Shown: positions 4,770 through 6,161 of the stretch, in pieces
How the letters are laid out: the number at the start of each line of letters is the position of its first letter
Position numbering within the stretch: the first letter of the stretch is position 1
Assembly: GCA_023253795.1 (NCBI GenBank)
Contig: JALRFG010000126.1
Location: 1 to 6,161 of the forward strand
Direction of reading: 5' to 3'
Source: Methylocystis sp.
GTDB lineage: Bacteria > Pseudomonadota > Alphaproteobacteria > Rhizobiales > Beijerinckiaceae
Length of the DNA stretch: 6,161 nt
Made by a program: the position numbers and the translations under genes
The notes under the pieces: model-generated
Databases searched by the model: none
Told to the model about the DNA's origin: nothing
Seen by the model: only the letters and a program-made list of their open reading frames with translations

Positions 4770-6131
4770 TTACAGCGGGGAGATGTTGAGTGGCAGACCG
4801 TTTTTCGAACGCAAGGTGAGATTGGTTGCCAGTTCAATATGATGACCGGGCACGAGCGAAAAACGGAAATGGCGCGTCAGCGTCGCCAGAATGACGGTCA
4901 TCTCCAGCATGGCGAAATTCATACCAATGCAAATGCGTGGACCGGCGCCAAAAGGCAGATAGGCGCAGCGATGACGACCCTTTGCGCTTTCCGTTGAAAA
5001 GCGATCCGGATCGAAACCATTCGGATCGTCCCAGATCTTTTCATGACGATGCACGCACCAGCCAGCGATAATGGCGAGTTCTCCGGCGCGGATTTTATGC
5101 GGCCCGATGTCGATATCCTCGATTGGCGCCCGTCCGACGCCGATAGCCGGCGGGAACAAGCGCATCGACTCCTGAAGCGTCTGACGCGTGAAAATGATTT
5201 TCTCTACATCCTCGACGACGATGTCGCGGTCGCCGATAATCGTTTGGATCTCCTCACGCACGCGTTGCTGCGAGGTCTGGTCATGGGCCAGCAGCCAGAG
5301 CGTCCAGCCCAGCGCTGTCGCGGAGGTTTCATGGCCGGCGATCATGAATGTGTAGAGGTTCGACACCAGCTCTTCATCATTCATGATGCGGCCGGTTTCC
5401 GGGTCGCGGGCGGAGAGCAGCAGGCCCAGAATATCGGCGTGGTCGCCAGCGCTGGCGCGACGCTGCGCCACGAGCGTCGTGAGGGCGTTATGGAGCCAGT
5501 CGACGCTCTCGGCGACGCGTGACGCGCCCGGAAAGGGCAGAAACGACGGCACACCAATTCGGGCGTAGAGAAAACGCCAGGCGATGGTGGAGAGAGATGG
5601 ATTGATCGCGGCGAGAAATTTCTCGCGGTCGAAATCCTGTGCGCCGGCGCCGAGCACCGCTGTCAGGATGATGTCGAAGGTCACCCGCGACATAGCGGGC
5701 GCGACATCGATGATCGCATCCTGTGGCGCGTGCCGCCATTCTTGTGCGAGCGAATATGCGCATTGAATGAAGGTGGGGATTAAAGCCTGTAGCTTGTCAT
5801 GTCGGAACGCAGGCGACACAGCGCGTCGCTGCCAGCGCCAATCGGCGCCCTCGGCGAAAAATACGCTCTGTCGATTAACGGCGTTCGCCAATGCGCGCGT
5901 CTGAAATCGATCGCGCGAAAATTTTTCCGCTTTGGCGATGAGAACTTCTTCGATCAGCGCGGGATCGCTTAACAGAAGCGTCTTCGGCAGGATCGGCCAA
6001 ATGCCGCGCATCATCGCATAATCGTCGCGATAGGCCTGCGACGGCCAGTTCTCGATCATATTGGTCGCCGCCGCGCGTAGCGAAGGGCGTTGTCGCGGCG
6101 TGAAGGGCGTCAGGTCCGGATGATGATACAT
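4770..6131 (-). CDS. Cytochrome P450 monooxygenase (453 aa)
   Basis: A soluble heme-thiolate monooxygenase that inserts one oxygen atom of O2 into an organic substrate using electrons from separate redox partners. Visible motifs: the C-helix WRWQRR (98-103); I-helix AGHETS (265-270) with the acid-alcohol pair Glu268/Thr269; K-helix ESMR (321-324, ExxR); the PDRF segment (375-378); and the heme loop FGAGPRICIG (394-403) with the iron-ligating Cys401. All hallmark residues are present. There is no N-terminal membrane anchor and no fused reductase (length 453, heme domain only). The start at 6131 is the first in frame after a stop at 6159-6161; its ribosome binding site is weak. Later Met25 would remove part of the usual N-terminal region. 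The general style matches bacterial P450s of the 'AGHETT/S' type, but the CYP family and substrate are not assignable. No ferredoxin or ferredoxin reductase is in the window. The downstream alcohol dehydrogenase may process its product. Confidence 0.95.
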   Translation of the reverse strand: MYHHPDLTPFTPRQRPSLRAAATNMIENWPSQAYRDDYAMMRGIWPILPKTLLLSDPALIEEVLIAKAEKFSRDRFQTRALANAVNRQSVFFAEGADWRWQRRAVSPAFRHDKLQALIPTFIQCAYSLAQEWRHAPQDAIIDVAPAMSRVTFDIILTAVLGAGAQDFDREKFLAAINPSLSTIAWRFLYARIGVPSFLPFPGASRVAESVDWLHNALTTLVAQRRASAGDHADILGLLLSARDPETGRIMNDEELVSNLYTFMIAGHETSATALGWTLWLLAHDQTSQQRVREEIQTIIGDRDIVVEDVEKIIFTRQTLQESMRLFPPAIGVGRAPIEDIDIGPHKIRAGELAIIAGWCVHRHEKIWDDPNGFDPDRFSTESAKGRHRCAYLPFGAGPRICIGMNFAMLEMTVILATLTRHFRFSLVPGHHIELATNLTLRSKNGLPLNISPL

Positions 6132-6161
6132 CTCTGGATAATGTGTTCGCCGCGCGTATCA

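Overview
The window looks like an ordinary chromosomal stretch from an alphaproteobacterium, probably Hyphomicrobiales (perhaps Beijerinckiaceae-like). This is inferred from the moderately high GC content with AT-rich intergenic gaps, the SelO subfamily, the DUF465 protein, the style of the P450 and a tRNA-Val with encoded CCA. No gene here fixes the genus. There are no transposases, integrases, phage genes, toxin-antitoxin pairs or CRISPR arrays.

Layout. Positions 1-1434 (minus) hold most of a SelO/YdiU protein adenylyltransferase gene whose 3' end runs off the window. A T-tailed hairpin (1465-1495) separates it from a small minus-strand DUF465/YdcH coiled-coil gene (1618-1797). A tRNA-Val(GAC) (2050-2124, plus) follows, then a small plus-strand gene for a one-helix membrane protein (2247-2474). 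On the minus strand come a secreted Ala/Lys-rich protein (2633-2941), with its own strong terminator at 2574-2605, and a 23-codon membrane micro-ORF (3225-3296). The micro-ORF has a strong Shine-Dalgarno sequence and is followed by several hairpins and a bidirectional terminator (3049-3094). After about 300 bp without a convincing gene come a zinc-dependent, probably NADP(H)-linked alcohol dehydrogenase/aldehyde reductase (3601-4653) and, upstream of it on the same strand, a cytochrome P450 (4770-6131).

Working together. The P450 and the alcohol dehydrogenase are consecutive, co-directional and 116 bp apart, so they may form a short oxidation module: hydroxylation, then alcohol/aldehyde interconversion. 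A 9-bp inverted repeat in the gap gives a possible separate control point for the dehydrogenase. No ferredoxin or reductase for the P450 is in view. SelO and DUF465 are unrelated in function as far as is known.

No large new system is visible. The parts most worth checking are the micro-ORF with its structured 3' region, the terminator-like hairpin in the selO leader, the dyad between P450 and adh, and the small membrane protein directly behind the tRNA.
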